Below are positions 31,340 to 43,834 of a DNA stretch of 64,000 nt, in pieces. Source of the stretch: Achatina immaculata (Eukaryota > Mollusca > Gastropoda > Stylommatophora > Achatinidae); NCBI GenBank assembly GCA_009760885.1, contig CM019718.1:25518133-25582132 (forward strand), read 5' to 3'. Position 1 is the first letter of the stretch. Every line of letters starts with the position of its first letter. Position numbers and translations under genes: made by a program. The notes below the pieces were generated by a model that saw only the letters and a program-made list of their open reading frames with translations, did not search any database and was not told the DNA's origin.

Positions 31340-34300
31340 TGTCAGATAACACATCCTCCTTTACTTTACTAACATTTCACACCCCTACCACCCTCATCTT
31401 TATTAATACTTCACACCTTTAACATCTTTACTTTACTAACACTTCACACCCCTACCACCTTTACTTTAACAACATTTCACACCCCTACCACCCTCATCTT
31501 TATTAATACTTCACACCTCTAACACCTTTACTTTACTAAAACTTCACACCCCTACCACCTTTACTTTAACAACTTTTCACACCCCTACCACCCTCACTTT
31601 ACTAACACTTCACACCTCTATCACCCTCACTTTACTAACACTTCACACCTCTATCACCCTCACTTTACTAACACTTCACACCTCTATCACCCTCACTTTA
31701 CTAACACTTCACACCTCTATCACCCTCACTTTACTAACACTTCACACCTCTATCACCCTCACTTTACTAACACTTCACACCTCTATCACCCTCACTTTAC
31801 TAACACTTCACACCTCTATCACCCTCACTTTACTAACACTTCACACCTCTATCACCCTCACTTTACTAACACTTCACACCTCTATCACCCTCACTTTACT
31901 AACACTTCACACCTCTATCACCCTCACCTTACTAACACTTCACACCTCTATCACCCTCACCTTACTAACACTTCACACCTCTATCACCCTCACCTTACTA
32001 ACACTTCACACCTCTATCACCCTCACCTTACTAACACTTCACACCTCTATCACCCTCACCTTACTAACACTTCACACCTCTATCATCCTCACTTTACTAA
32101 CACTTCACACCTCTATCACCCTCACCTTACTAACACTTCACACCTCTATCACTTTCACTTTACTAACACTTCACACCCCTATCACCTTCACTTTACTAAC
32201 ACTTCACACCCCTACCACCCGAATTTTACTAATACTTACCACCCCTACCACACTCACTTTACTAACATTTCACGCCCCTACCACCTTCACCTTTAGTAGC
32301 ACTTCACACACCTACCACCTTCACCTTTACTAACACTTCACACCCCTACAACCTTCACCTTTACTAACATTTCACACCCCTACCACCTTCACCTTTATTA
32401 ACACTTCACACAAAATCACCATCACCTTTACTAACATCTCACACCCCTATCACCTTCACCTTTACTAAAACTTCACAACCCTACCACTTTCACTTTTATT
32501 AACACTTCACACCCCTACCACCCTCACTTTACTAACACTTAACACATCTACCATCGTCACCTTCACTAACAAATTATACCCACTTTACTAACATTTCACA
32601 CCCCTACCTCCCTCACTTTACTAACATTTCACACCCCTACCACCTTCACCTCTACTAACACTTCACGCCTCTAACACCTTCACCTTTATTAACACTTCAC
32701 ACTCCTACCATCTTCACCTTTACTAAAACTTCACACCCCTACCACTTTTAATTTACTAATACTTCTCACCCCTAACACCTTTATTCTACTAATACTTCAC
32801 ACCCCTACCACCTTTACTTTACTAATACTTCACACCCCTAACACCTTTATTCTACTAATACTTCACACCCCTACCACCTTTACTTTACTAATACTTCACA
32901 CCCCTACCACCTTTATTCTACTAATACTTCACACCCCTACCACCTTTACTTTACTAATACTTCTCACCCCTAACACCTTTACTTTACTAATACTTCACAC
33001 CCCTACCACTTTTACTTTACTAATACTTCACACCCCTACCACCTTTATTCTACTAATACTTCACGCCCCTACCACCTTTATTCTACTAATACTTCACGCC
33101 CCTACCACCTTTATTCTACTAATACTTCACACCCCTACCACCTTTATTCTACTAATACTTCACACCCCTACCGCTTTTACTTTACTAATACTTCACACCC
33201 CTACTACTTTTATTCTACTAATACTTCACACCCCTACCACTTTTACTTTACTAATACTTCACACCCCTACCGCTTTTATTCTACTAATACTTCACACCCC
33301 TACCGCTTTTACTTTACTAATACTTCACACCCCTACCACCTTTATTCTACTAATACTTCACACTCCTATCGCTTTTACTTTACTAATACTTCACACCCCT
33401 ACCACCTTTATTCTACTAATACTTCACGCCCCTACCACCTTTATTCTACTAATACTTCACACCCCTACCACCTTTATTCTACTAATACTTCACACCTACC
33501 ACCTTTATTCTACTAATACTTCACACCCCTAACACCTTTATTCTACTAATACTTCACACCCCTACCGCTTTTACTTTACTAATACTTCACACCCCTACCA
33601 CCTTTATTCTACTAATACTTCACACCCCTACCACCTTTATTCTACTAATACTTCACACCCCTACCACTTTTACTTTACTAATACTTCACACCCCTAACAC
33701 CTTTATTCTACTAATACTTCACACACCTACCACTTTTACTTTACTAATACTTCACACCCCTACCACCTTTATTCTACTAATACTTCACACCCCTACCGCT
33801 TTTACTTTACTAATACTTCACACCCCTACCACCTTTACTTTACTAATACTTCACACCCCTACCACTTTTACTTTACTAATACTTCACACCCCTACCACCT
33901 TTATTCTACTAATACTTCACGCCCCTACCACCTTTATTCTACTAATACTTCACGCCCCTACCACCTTTATTCTACTAATACTTCACACCCCTACCACCTT
34001 TATTCTACTAATACTTCACACCCCTACCGCTTTTACTTTACTAATACTTCACACCCCTACTACTTTTATTCTACTAATACTTCACACCCCTACCACTTTT
34101 ACTTTACTAATACTTCACACCCCTACCGCTTTTATTCTACTAATACTTCACACCCCTACCGCTTTTACTTTACTAATACTTCACACCCCTACCACCTTTA
34201 TTCTACTAATACTTCACACTCCTATCGCTTTTACTTTACTAATACTTCACACCCCTACCACCTTTATTCTACTAATACTTCACGCCCCTACCACCTTTAT

Positions 34301-36858
34301 TCTACTAATACTTCACACCCCTACCACCTTTATTCTACTAATACTTCACACCCCTACCACCTTTATTCTACTAATACTTCACACCCCTAACACCTTTATT
34401 CTACTAATACTTCACACCCCTACCGCTTTTACTTTACTAATACTTCACACCCCTACCACCTTTATTCTACTAATACTTCACACCCCTACCACCTTTATTC
34501 TACTAATACTTCACACCCCTACCACTTTTACTTTACTAATACTTCACACCCCTAACACCTTTATTCTACTAATACTTCACACACCTACCACTTTTACTTT
34601 ACTAATACTTCACACCCCTACCACCTTTATTCTACTAATACTTCACACCCCTACCGCTTTTACTTTACTAATACTTCACACCCCTACCACCTTTATTCTA
34701 CTAATACTTCACACTCCTATCGCTTTTACTTTACTAATACTTCACACCCCTACCACCTTTATTCTACTAATACTTCACGCCCCTACCACCTTTATTCTAC
34801 TAATACTTCACACCCCTACCACCTTTATTCTACTAATACTTCACACCCCTACCACCTTTATTCTACTAATACTTCACACCCCTAACACCTTTATTCTACT
34901 AATACTTCACGCCCCTACCGCTTTTACTTTACTAATACTTCACACCCCTACCACCTTTATTCTACTAATACTTCACACCCCTACCACCTTTATTCTACTA
35001 ATACTTCACACCCCTACCACTTTTACTTTACAAATACTTCACACCCTACCACCTTTATTCTACTAAAACTTCACACACCTACCACTTTTACTTTACTAAT
35101 ACTTCACACCCCTACCACCTTTATTCTACTAATACTTCACACCCCTACCACTTTTACTTTACTAATACTTCACACCTCTACCACCTTTATTCTACTAATA
35201 CTTCACGCCCCTACCACCTTTATTCTACTAATACTTCACGCCCCTACCACCTTTATTCTACTAATACTTCACGCCCCTACCACCTTTATTCTACTAATAC
35301 TTCACGCCCCTACCACCTTTATTCTACTAAACTTCACGCCCCTACCACCTTTATTCTACTAATACTTCACACCCCTACCACCTTATTCTACTAATACTTC
35401 ACACCCCTACCACCTTTATTACTAATACTTCACACCCCTACCACCTTTATTCTACTAATACTTCACACCCCTACCACCTTTATTCTACTAATACTTCACA
35501 CCCCTACCACCTTTATTCTACTAATACTTCACACCCCTACCACCTTTATTCTACTAATACTTCACGCCCCTACCACCTTTATTCTACTAATACTTCACAC
35601 CCCTACCACCTTTATTCTACTAATACTTCACACCCCTACCACCTTTATTCTACTAATACTTCACACCCCTACCACCTTTACTTTACTAATACTTCACACC
35701 CCTAACACCTTTATTCTACTAATACTTCACACCCCTACCACCTTTACTTTACTAATACTTCACACCCCTACCACCTTTATTCTACTAATACTTCACACCC
35801 CTACCACCTTTACTTTACTAATACTTCTCACCCCTAACACCTTTACTTTACTAATACTTCACACCCCTACCACTTTTACTTTACTAATACTTCACACCCC
35901 TACCACCTTTATTCTACTAATACTTCACGCCCCTACCACCTTTATTCTACTAATACTTCACGCCCCTACCACCTTTATTCTACTAATACTTCACACCCCT
36001 ACCACCTTTATTCTACTAATACTTCACGCCCCTACCACCTTTATTCTACTAATACTTCACGCCCCTACCACCTTTATTCTACTAATACTTCACGTCCCTA
36101 CCACCTTTATTCTACTATACTTCACGCCCCTACCACCTTTATTCTACTAATACTTCACACCCCTACCACTTTTACTTTACTAATACTTCACACCCCTACC
36201 ACCTTTATTCTACTAATACTTCACACCCCTACCGCTTTTACTTTACTAATACTTCACACCCCTACCACTTTTACTTTACTAATACTTCACACCTCTACCA
36301 CTTTTACTTTACTAATACTTCACACCCCTACCACTTTTACTTTACTAATACTTCACACCCCTACCGCTTTTACTTTACTAATACTTCACACTCCTACCAC
36401 CTTTATTGTACTAATACTTCACACCCCTACCACCTTTACTTTACTAATACTTCACACCCCTACCACCTTTATTCTACTAATACTTCACGCCCCTAACATT
36501 TTTACTTTACTAATACTTCACACCCCTACCACTTTTACTTTACTAATACTTCACACCCCTACCACTTTTACTTTACTAATACTTCACACCCCTACCACCT
36601 TTACTTTACTAATACTTCACACCCCTACCACCTTTACTTTACTGATACTTCACACCCCTACCACCTTTACTTTACTGATACTTCATACCCCTACCACCTT
36701 TACTTTACTGATACTTCACACCCCTACCACTTTTACTTTACTAATACTTCACACCCCTACCACCTTTACTTTACTGATACTTCACACCCCTACCACCTTT
36801 ACTTTACTGATACTTCACACCCCTACCACCTTTACTTTATTGATACTTCATACCCCTA
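31340..36858. repeat. 5.5-kb, 33-bp minisatellite
   Basis: About 165 copies of a 33-bp unit whose halves read CTACTAATACTTCACACC and CCTACCACCTTTATT. Subfamilies are arranged in blocks: a CTCTATCACCCTCACTTTAC block at 31590-32170, a mixed block at 32170-32750, then alternating TTTATTCTAC and TTTACTTTAC types. A higher-order copy is visible: the run with CGCCCCT triplets, CCGCTTTTAC and CTACTACTTTTATT near 33060-33250 recurs near 33910-34110, a period of about 858 bp (26 units). No ORFs. Confidence 0.97.
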
Positions 36859-36859
36859 C

Positions 36860-37285
36860 GTTAGAAAAGTACCACGAGACATAGATTGTTTCTTTTTTTT
36901 TCATTTTTAGTGAATCAAATCAAGCAATTGTTGCTGCTTTAAGTCAAGGAAGGCAACAAAAAAAAAAAAGAACAAACTTTCAACTTGTAGTCATCCGAAC
37001 AGTTTCACGTCATATGTAATCTTGCATACGTATGGTACAGAGGAAGGTGACCGCCCTTTCTCAACTACTATAGATGATCATGGATGCTATTAATGAATAC
37101 TTTTTTTCAAAGGTGAACGTAATAGGGAAGATGACAGAAACTTGCTATTTATGTTTCAAAATTCTGTCAGTGTTAGAAGCGAAATGAAATGATGAAGCGT
37201 AGCAAGTGTGGGAATGACTTACTCGCTTGAAAATGGCATGAGGCGATTTCTTAGCAACCACTGTCAGCCTTTTCTGCGAGGAGGA
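36860..37285. other. Intergenic sequence
   Basis: No gene recognised. Poly-T and poly-A runs at 36890 and 36958. Confidence 0.4.
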
Positions 37286-37299
37286 CAAGATAGGACTGT

Positions 37300-37365
37300 T
37301 TTCCTATTGGAAGATTAGAGAACATTATTTTTCAAGTAGGCGGAGCTTCGGTTATAAATATGAGT
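37300..37365 (+). promoter_or_regulatory. Possible promoter-like cluster
   Basis: An inverted CCAAT box (CCTATTGGAAG, about 37301), a GC-type box (AGGCGGAGCTTCGG, about 37339) and a TATA-like GTTATAAATATGAG (about 37353) occur in this order on the plus strand within 65 bp. Frames of 65 and 101 codons follow at 37468-37885, without recognised features. Spacing is plausible for a polymerase II promoter, but such motifs occur by chance in AT-rich DNA. Confidence 0.25.
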
Positions 37366-37369
37366 TCTT

Positions 37370-38440
37370 TCTCGATATTCTATTTTTTCAGATCTTTATA
37401 AATCTTGTTTTTTTAACTTCGATCACGCAGGTCCCAAATTTTTAAGGTTGTAGTTTTCAAATGTAATATGATCATATTAATATTTTTGAAATTAGAAAGA
37501 AAGAAAGAAAGAAAGAAAGTTTATCAAACCATTATTAAGGTTCTTCACAGAACTAAAAAAAGAAAGTTTCACAAGACAAATGGGAAAATTTATAGATCAA
37601 ATTCCACCAAATTATTTCATATATTGCATGACAACTGTTTATTTTTCTGCTTTCGTGACAAGTGAAATTCTGCTGTCCAGTTCTACGTGCATTATTATTT
37701 CATTTTTAGAAACGCAAACGTGGCACAGAGTGAAAGCAGGTGGGTGTAAATCAAAGCCACGGCGTCATTTCTTGAGAAACTTATTTCTGGTATTAATTCT
37801 GGTTATTTTATTGAATTCTGGTCCTTCAAAAAGAATGATACAGTCGACCGAGGTAGCAACGATCCTCGCCAAGCTACAAGGCTGAGGTGGTCTTATCTTC
37901 CCATCTGAACCTCATTTCCTCTTCCAATGATGCAAGACCCTTGCGCGGTAGCTCTCCGTGTAACGTATCTTTTACCAACAGCTATAAAATAGTCCGTGGA
38001 TATCCATGAGCGGAAATCAGCATGGCCGTTTATGGGCATTGATAACAAGACAGTATTACGTTCTATACGACAGCAGTGAAGAAGTCGATTCTAAAAGTAG
38101 AAAATCGATTCAAGCTAACGGTTTTAGCAACATAAAGAAAATCAGTCTATACCCTCCCCTTTTTTTTAAAAAAATCTTTGCTGTAACATTCTTCTCTGAT
38201 GTTAAAATCCTGATATCTCAATGCCGTGGATTTGTTATCTTAGTGAAACAAATATTGCTCATTATTTTCGGGTATTTAGGCACTCTTCGCCTAAGAAGCA
38301 GATTCTGAAGAAGTGTTTTATTTTGGCGTTGAAACTATTAGAAATTTTGTACACCTTGCGTCAGTTTAGAATTTTTCCAATATGTTACTTTGAATTCGTT
38401 GCTGATTTCAGCATTCTGCGGCAAGTTACCGTATATATAT
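37370..38440. other. Sequence with short ORFs of unknown status
   Basis: Three plus-strand frames (37468-37665, 37580-37885, 38006-38308) overlap or follow one another. The second ends in a hydrophobic then basic stretch, and the third has the polar segment YDSSEEVDSKSRKSIQANGF. I recognise no family and see no clear splice pattern, so they are not called as genes. Confidence 0.35.
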
Positions 38441-38445
38441 GTACA

Positions 38446-38457
38446 TACATCATCATC

Positions 38458-38489
<32 letters not shown>

Positions 38490-39175
38490 CAGGTCCCGTG
38501 CCGACTGGCTTTCGCTATTATGCTTCTCCAGAGTAACGATCCTTCATGCAGGCCATGTTGATGATCTCCTCTTACACCATCCCGTCAGACTGTCCAGTAT
38601 CATTTCTCTTAGTCTTCCTCTTGATCTTCTTCCCTCTATTTTTCCTGTTGTTATAATATTTTCAATGTTCCCTCTTCTCATTGCATGTCCTATGAAAGTA
38701 CACTGTCTCTCTCTTATTTTTTTTTTGACAAGATTTTTTGTCTCTCCAGCTCTTCTCATACATTCTTCATTAGTTATTTTTGTTGTCCAGGGGATTCGCA
38801 ACATTCTTCTAATAAACCACATTTCTGCTGCTTCCAATGATTTTTGTGTAGACCTGCCTATTGTCCATGATTCACTTCCATATAACAAGATAGGTTCAAT
38901 ATAGCATTTTAAGACTCGTTTTCTAACATTCAGTGATAAGGATGTGTTGGATAATATGTTTCTCATTCTCTGAAATGCAATCTTTGCTTGGCCTATTATG
39001 TTACTAATTTCTGTTCTGAATTTCCCATCTGAAGTTATTATTGCTCCAAGGTATTTGAATTTCTGCACCTGCTTTAGAATAGTTCCGTTTAATTTTATAC
39101 TGCATGCTGGTGGATTCTGTTTCTTAGATATAACCATAGTCTCTATCTTTTTGATGTTCAAAGTAAGGCTTTTCT
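38446..39175 (-). mobile_element. LINE family C, long C-terminal fragment with (TGA)n tail
   Basis: A 205-codon minus-strand frame (39161-38544) encodes [66 protein letters not shown] and EGRRSRGRLREMILDSL. This is the domain following the RT palm in RTE-like endonuclease/RT proteins. The 3' end runs into (TGATGATG)n at 38490-38446. This is the best preserved C copy and the reference for those at 1688, 3800, 23825, 45965, 53285 and 56880. 5' truncated. Confidence 0.88.
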
Positions 39176-39204
39176 ATTCACTTTACATACACTACTCGAA
39201 ATTT

Positions 39205-39695
39205 TTCTTCTTCTTCTTCTTCTTCTTCTTCAGCTTTCCGAGCCATTAAGGCTCATTGCTGCAGATAAAGTTCGCCTCCATTCCTCTCTGTTCCTAATCT
39301 TCTGTCCTGTTGGTGACACCAATTTCTTGTATATCCTCTTCTATGTTGTCACTCCATCTCTGTCTTGATCTACCCCTTGGTCTTGTTTCACTCATCACTT
39401 GTGCATACACCGTTTTCGTTTGTCTGTTCTCTTCCATTCTTTCTACATGTCCCAGCCAGCGTAGTCTGTTTAGTTTCAAGACATTTATAATTCGTTGGGA
39501 TTTAAATAAGCTGTTCAGTTTAGTATTCTTTCTAGCTCTTCATTCTCCACTGCTGGTATCCTTTATCAGTCCAAAGATTCTTCTTAGGATCCTGTTCTCA
39601 GAGATCTGTAATTGTTGTTCATCTTTCTTTGTTCTACTCCACGTTTCTGATCCATACATGGTGAATGGTCTTATACTCGTAGTTTTATAGAAGCT
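39205..39695 (-). mobile_element. LINE family D tail with (GAA)n
   Basis: The minus strand reads ISENRILRRIFGLIKDTS in one frame, then KLNRLRWLGHVERMEENRQT and RGRSRQRWSDNIEEDIQEIG, and ends in a (GAA)n tail (plus-strand CTTCTTCTT at 39205-39231). The 16024-16444 element carries the same C-terminal coding end and tail. 5' truncated and frameshifted. Confidence 0.85.
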
Positions 39696-39823
39696 CGTTT
39701 ACACGTCAAAGTGTTACAATGGGCCGGCTGCTGTTAGCGTGTCACTGCCTTTGAACTTTCCAAGCCCAAGTCAAATATTATTTTGTATTTAAAGATAAAA
39801 ATGTTTCTGTTTCATTTACACCA

Positions 39824-39955
39824 GTGTTTCCTAGCCTTGTTCGGCCTGTCGCCTCCTTTTATCCTAGGCCACATCCTAACCCCCCCCCCCCAACCCCCAA
39901 ATCTGGATGTAGTACTCATACAAAGGCCTATTAAACTAGGATAAGCATTGCTTAT
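39824..39955. mobile_element. Left end of possible hAT-like MITE
   Basis: CCAGTGTTTCCTAGCCTTG at 39824 and GTTTGGGAAACACTGTTT at about 41275-41292 form imperfect inverted ends, matching the complement CAGTGTTTCCCAAAC. The flanks CATTTACA and TTTTTACA are similar over 6 of 8 bases, a possible decayed 8-bp TSD. The interior is C-rich (CCCCCCCCCCAACCCCC). Two LINE-B tails lie between the two ends. Confidence 0.45.
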
Positions 39956-40298
39956 ATCGTGGACACAAAAAAGAACAAATATATCTATACTACAAATATA
40001 TCTATACTACAAGAGCTTAATATTGAAGAAGGCTGGCTAGTAAAGAGGATTAAAGAGAGAAAACTGAAATATTTTGGCCACATTAAACGTCATGATAATT
40101 TAGAGAAGACCGTATTGGAAGGATACATAATGGGAAAAAGAAAAAGAGGAAGACCGAAACGAAGATGGCTGCAAGACATCGTTGATGATCTGGAAATGGA
40201 TGCAGCAGCAGCAGGCCATCTTGCTCACAACCGAGAGGCCTACAGGAGTGCTGTTTGGGAGGCAAAGTTCCGCAAGGGACATGCAAAGGAATGAAAGC
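39955..40298 (+). mobile_element. LINE family B tail
   Basis: A 111-codon frame (39959-40294) reads LNIEEGWLVKRIKERKLKYF, GHIKRHDNLEKTVLEGYIMG, KRKRGRPKRRWLQDIVDDL, NREAYRSAVWEAKFRKGHA. It keeps GGA and TGG at the two sites that are TGA in the 20838 and 24226 copies. An 18-bp internal duplication, CAAATATATCTATACTA, lies near its 5' end. 5' truncated. Confidence 0.88.
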
Positions 40299-40339
40299 AT
40301 TGCACAATTAAAAACCTCAGCTAGCAAACCAGTTTAACA

Positions 40340-41057
40340 GTATGAAGGAGTACATCAGTGACGAGCAAAACCTCTATCTTAATGTGAAGAAAACTAAATT
40401 GATGACACCTGACAAAACAAACAAGGCAGCTGAAATATGTATCAATGAGGAAAAATTGGAAGAAGGGGAGAGTTTTGAATATCTTGGATCATTACTAACT
40501 GATAATGGAGATGCAATGAGGGAAATTAAAAAGAGGACATCTATCGCTCTTCAGAAAGTAAAACAACTAAAGAATCTGTGGAGAGGAACAGACAGAACTA
40601 CAAAAATAAGATTTTTAAGGGCATGCATCTTTCCCATGGCAACATATGCCTGTGAGACCTGGACACTTAACAAAACAGCTGAGAAGCATGTAAATACCTT
40701 TGAATGTAAATGCTACAGAAGAGTTCATGAAATATGGACACAAAAAACAACAAATATATTCATATTACAAAAAAAAAATTAATATTGAAGAAGGCTGGCT
40801 ACTAAAGAGGATTAAACAGAGAAAACTTAAATATTTTGGACACATTAAACGTCATGATAATTTAGAGAAGATCGTCTTGGAAGGGTACATAATGGGAAAA
40901 AGAAAGAGAGGAAGACCAAGGCGAAGATGGCTGCAGGACATCCTTGATAATATGCAAACTGATGCATCAGCAGCAGGGCATCTTGCTTACAACCGAGAGA
41001 CCTACAGGAGTGCTGTTAGGGAGGCACAGTTCCGCAAGGGACATGCAAATGACTGAC
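40340..41057 (+). mobile_element. LINE family B tail, longer copy
   Basis: Encodes ISDEQNLYLNVKKTKLMT, AAEICINEEKLEEGESFEYL, CETWTLNKTAEKHVN and, after a frameshift near an A-run at 40769-40777, NIEEGWLLKRIKQRKLKYFG and RGRPRRRWLQDILDNMQ. It ends GACATGCAAATGACTGACTG. It lies 40 bp after the previous B copy in the same orientation. Pseudogene. Confidence 0.88.
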
Positions 41058-41084
41058 TGACTTTATTATTTTCTCAATTTTTAA

Positions 41085-41292
41085 TGTGGCGGATGAGTTT
41101 CATGTAGGGACAGAAATTTCTAAATATCAGGTTGGAAAGTGCTAAGAAGGTACTGCTGCCCCCCCCCCTACTCTGCTGCTTCTTTTTCCGTCAACGCTCT
41201 TCCCCTACTGCCCTTTCTTTTCCAACTGCCTCCTGGTACTTTCCAGCGTCCACTGGTGGCGTTATCGCCCAGTTTGGGAAACACTGTTTTTA
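41085..41292. mobile_element. Right end of possible hAT-like MITE
   Basis: C/T-rich segment ending GTTTGGGAAACACTGTTT, the counterpart of the left end at 39824. Confidence 0.4.
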
Positions 41293-41336
41293 CATAAAAG
41301 AAGCATCTTCATCATTGTCCATCACTCCCCCCTCCC

Positions 41337-41580
41337 CGGGAGTACAGGCCAAAGTCTCTCCGGTTCTCGGGTTTGTTCTCTGTTTCCCTCCATGTGTATC
41401 TCTGAGCACTATCATCATTTCCATCTCCGAGTAGTTCTGGGCCTTCTTTGATTTCTATTTCCCATTGGGTTCCATGTCAGAGCTTGCCTTGCTATGCAGG
41501 TGCCTGGTTTCCTCAGTGTCTGGCCAGTCCACTTCCATTTTCTAGACATGATCTGCAGATTGACGGGCGAAACTTCTGGC
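41337..41580 (-). mobile_element. LINE C-terminal fragment (RKWKW type)
   Basis: The minus strand reads ADHVxKMEVDWPDTEETR in one frame; the informative frame gives MSRKWKWTGQTLRKPGT and IARQALTWNPMGNRN, followed by a region whose plus strand is GTACAGGCCAAAGTCTCTCC. That 3' part resembles the plus-strand 52905-53030 segment (CATAGGCCATGGATAAAGTC). The RKWKWxGxTLRKP and LTWNPxG pattern is typical of invertebrate LINE C-termini. Degenerate. Confidence 0.7.
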
Positions 41581-41765
41581 ACTTTCCCAGATATGCAGCA
41601 GCCAGGAAAATTTTTTTAAATAACACTAAACGAAGCAAAATTTCTGAAACGAAACTGTAAATGCATTTAACTTAACAGCAACTCTTAAGTTCAAAGAAAC
41701 TGGGGAACGGTGAAATTCATTTTTAGTCGATTCTGTGTAAGGGAATAGACAAGAACATAGCAAAC

Positions 41766-41788
41766 CTAGGTTGCTTGGCAACCTAGGA
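41766..41788. promoter_or_regulatory. Perfect palindrome resembling an RFX X-box
   Basis: CCTAGGTTGC and GCAACCTAGG are perfect inverted arms around TTG. The centre, GTTGCTTGGCAAC, fits the RYYNYY-N-RRNRAC pattern of RFX transcription factor X-boxes. A TATA-like ATTATATAAAG lies about 75 bp downstream at 41862, but no gene is recognised after it. Confidence 0.35.
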
Positions 41789-41794
41789 AATAAT

Positions 41795-42212
41795 GGGTCA
41801 GTTACCGGCCAGTTTTCAGAGCTGCGCAATTCTGACGAAAAAAAAAATCAGTTTCTCTAACCCATTATATAAAGAAAACATCATAGAATTTTAGTCGCTC
41901 GGGATTTGTAAGCTGAGCACGTGGGAGGCCACCGGATCAGGGGAGTCATGTGATTGTTCAAGCGCAAATGAGAATGTTTATTCGTCGAAACAAGAACCAA
42001 TATATATGTTAGGTTAGTATGGGTTTTATTATGTGATGTGGATGAATGCAAACTCTGCCGTGGGTTCCCTCGATCAATACCGATACACTTAGGTAAATAT
42101 TTTGTTAGTGACTGTGTTATGAATGGTAATAAATAATCATAACTCAGTTAAGGTATAATTGTTCTATGTAGGGTTTTGATGTTTTTATTTTTAGTGGCAA
42201 CGTGAAAGTGAT
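41795..42212. other. Intergenic sequence
   Basis: No gene or dispersed repeat recognised. Confidence 0.4.
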
Positions 42213-42216
42213 GCTT

Positions 42217-42530
42217 ATTATCTTATATATCTTATATCCTTCCCGTGCCGTTAAACGTCACATAGAGCTCATAAAGTAGTTCGCCAATTTTTCCTGTCTT
42301 CGACAAGCCTTTCAATCTCATCAAGGGATTTTATGCCTATTAATCTGGCCTTTCTTAACAATGTCCTCTTTAGAGTTGCACGTGGTCTGCCTCTTTTTCT
42401 TTGGCGTGTTGTGTTCTACTTGATAGCTTGTTTTGGGATTCTCTAAATGTTTCTTCTCATCAAGTGACCAACATATGTCCATCTCCTTTTCCTGATCACC
42501 CATGAGACTGGTTGTTGTTCAGTCATTATG
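42217..42530 (-). mobile_element. LINE family A short tail
   Basis: A-family 3' end in minus orientation (plus-strand TATATCCTTCCCGTGCCG at 42235). It preserves the junction GTGTTGTGTTCTACTTGATA that is split by LINE-B at 20837/21485. Truncated after the QPVSWVIRK-equivalent region. Confidence 0.85.
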
Positions 42531-42534
42531 TTTA

Positions 42535-43125
42535 TTATGGGCACTTAATTTTTATATTACTGTTTTTTATGCATATGCATGTGAATACAGTCTTGCCACT
42601 TAGTTACGTTGTTGCAATCTGAACCTAACCTATATTTAAGGAAATTGTTTTAGTGATTTTTGTTGATAACATTTAAGCTTATAAATAACTACTTTATATA
42701 TGATTATCCTTTGTTTTGATTTTGCAAACTGTGTCAACTGATGATTTAACAACAATATAAGTTTATGATTATTTGAAGAAGTAATATTGATTGTGTTCGT
42801 TTTTCTTTCATTGATGTGATGTGTGAATGTGTTAATCCATGTAATCGTCAGTCCTCATGTACCTAATAAGATAAGATACCAACAATAAAAACACAATATA
42901 ACATCATAAAATTACAGAAAATTATTAGTGATTTAAAATTATGATTCCTACATCTAGACTATTAACAAATTATCAGTACAGTGGAAACAACTCCACTGCT
43001 CCTCGAACATTCTGCTTGGGAGAAGTTTTTCAACATAAGTTCGTGCACTTCGTAGCTGCGGAAACTTGTGCAAGTTTGTTCTGTTTTGAATTTGCCTGGC
43101 GCGAATATTTCTAAGATTTTTCTAG
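42535..43125. other. Intergenic sequence
   Basis: AT-rich, no gene recognised. Confidence 0.4.
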
Positions 43126-43129
43126 CCTT

Positions 43130-43480
43130 CTTCTTCTTCTTCTTCTTCAGTCTCCCTGGAGCTATGAGCAAGTGTTTTTTGCGGCGTATGCAGTAAGGAT
43201 GTTGAGGTACAGCAATGTTGCGATCTGAGAGCGGGTCAAAGTAACTGTCTTTTTTTTCAGATCCTGTGTGGAGCCAAAAGGCAAGTGGCATGCAATACTT
43301 CTTTACCGGACTCCGCTGCCTTAGGGACTACGGCGATCCCTGGCCCGTTAGCCAGGTAGGCTTGTTACAGAGGGCAGGTAAGTGTTCTCGCCCCCTTATT
43401 TAGGGTTAAAACTACTACCTTTGCGACCTGGTTAAATCTTTTGATGTTGAGACCTCCTTCACTGAAGATATTCACCAAGA
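43130..43480 (-). mobile_element. GAA-tailed dispersed repeat (family G)
   Basis: On the minus strand the segment ends in a (GAA)n tract (plus-strand CTTCTTCTTCTTCTTCTTC at 43131-43149). Its interior matches the plus strand at 62770-62985: plus-strand-equivalent strings ACCTGGCTAACGGG versus ACCTGGCTAATGGA, and TAAAGAAGTATTGCATG versus TAAAGAAGTACTGCACA, in order. The 109-codon frame over it is not convincing protein. I read it as a retroposed non-coding repeat. Confidence 0.6.
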
Positions 43481-43834
43481 AAGATTTAAGGACTTGTAGG
43501 TACTCGGCATCAACAGTGAGCATTATCCTCAGGTCAGCCCGCTCCCCCCAAACCCCCTCCCCTTTTTGATGCCAGAGGGATAAGAACCCATTTGCTTTAA
43601 ATCGGAGAAGGCTCGTCGCTATCAATTAGATCACTGGGTCTTTCTGCACTAAAATAAGCTTAGTGGTCGAATCTGCAGCAGAGGCTCTGTTTGGTAACTC
43701 GCAAGTCTTCTGTTACCCCCAAAGGATATGTCACCTTCACCTTCACACAAGTTCCCATTTGGGATGCTGGGACATCATAATAGACAGGATCAGTTTAGAA
43801 AATGTATAGAACAAGCGAGTGTTTAGTTCGTTGT

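Noticed and set aside
42962..43291. Third exon of the secreted-protein gene (frame with SYFDPLSDRNIAVPQHPY)
   Set aside because: The only nearby AG gives phase 2 while exon b ends in phase 0, there is no pyrimidine tract, and the region overlaps dispersed repeat family G with a GAA tail.
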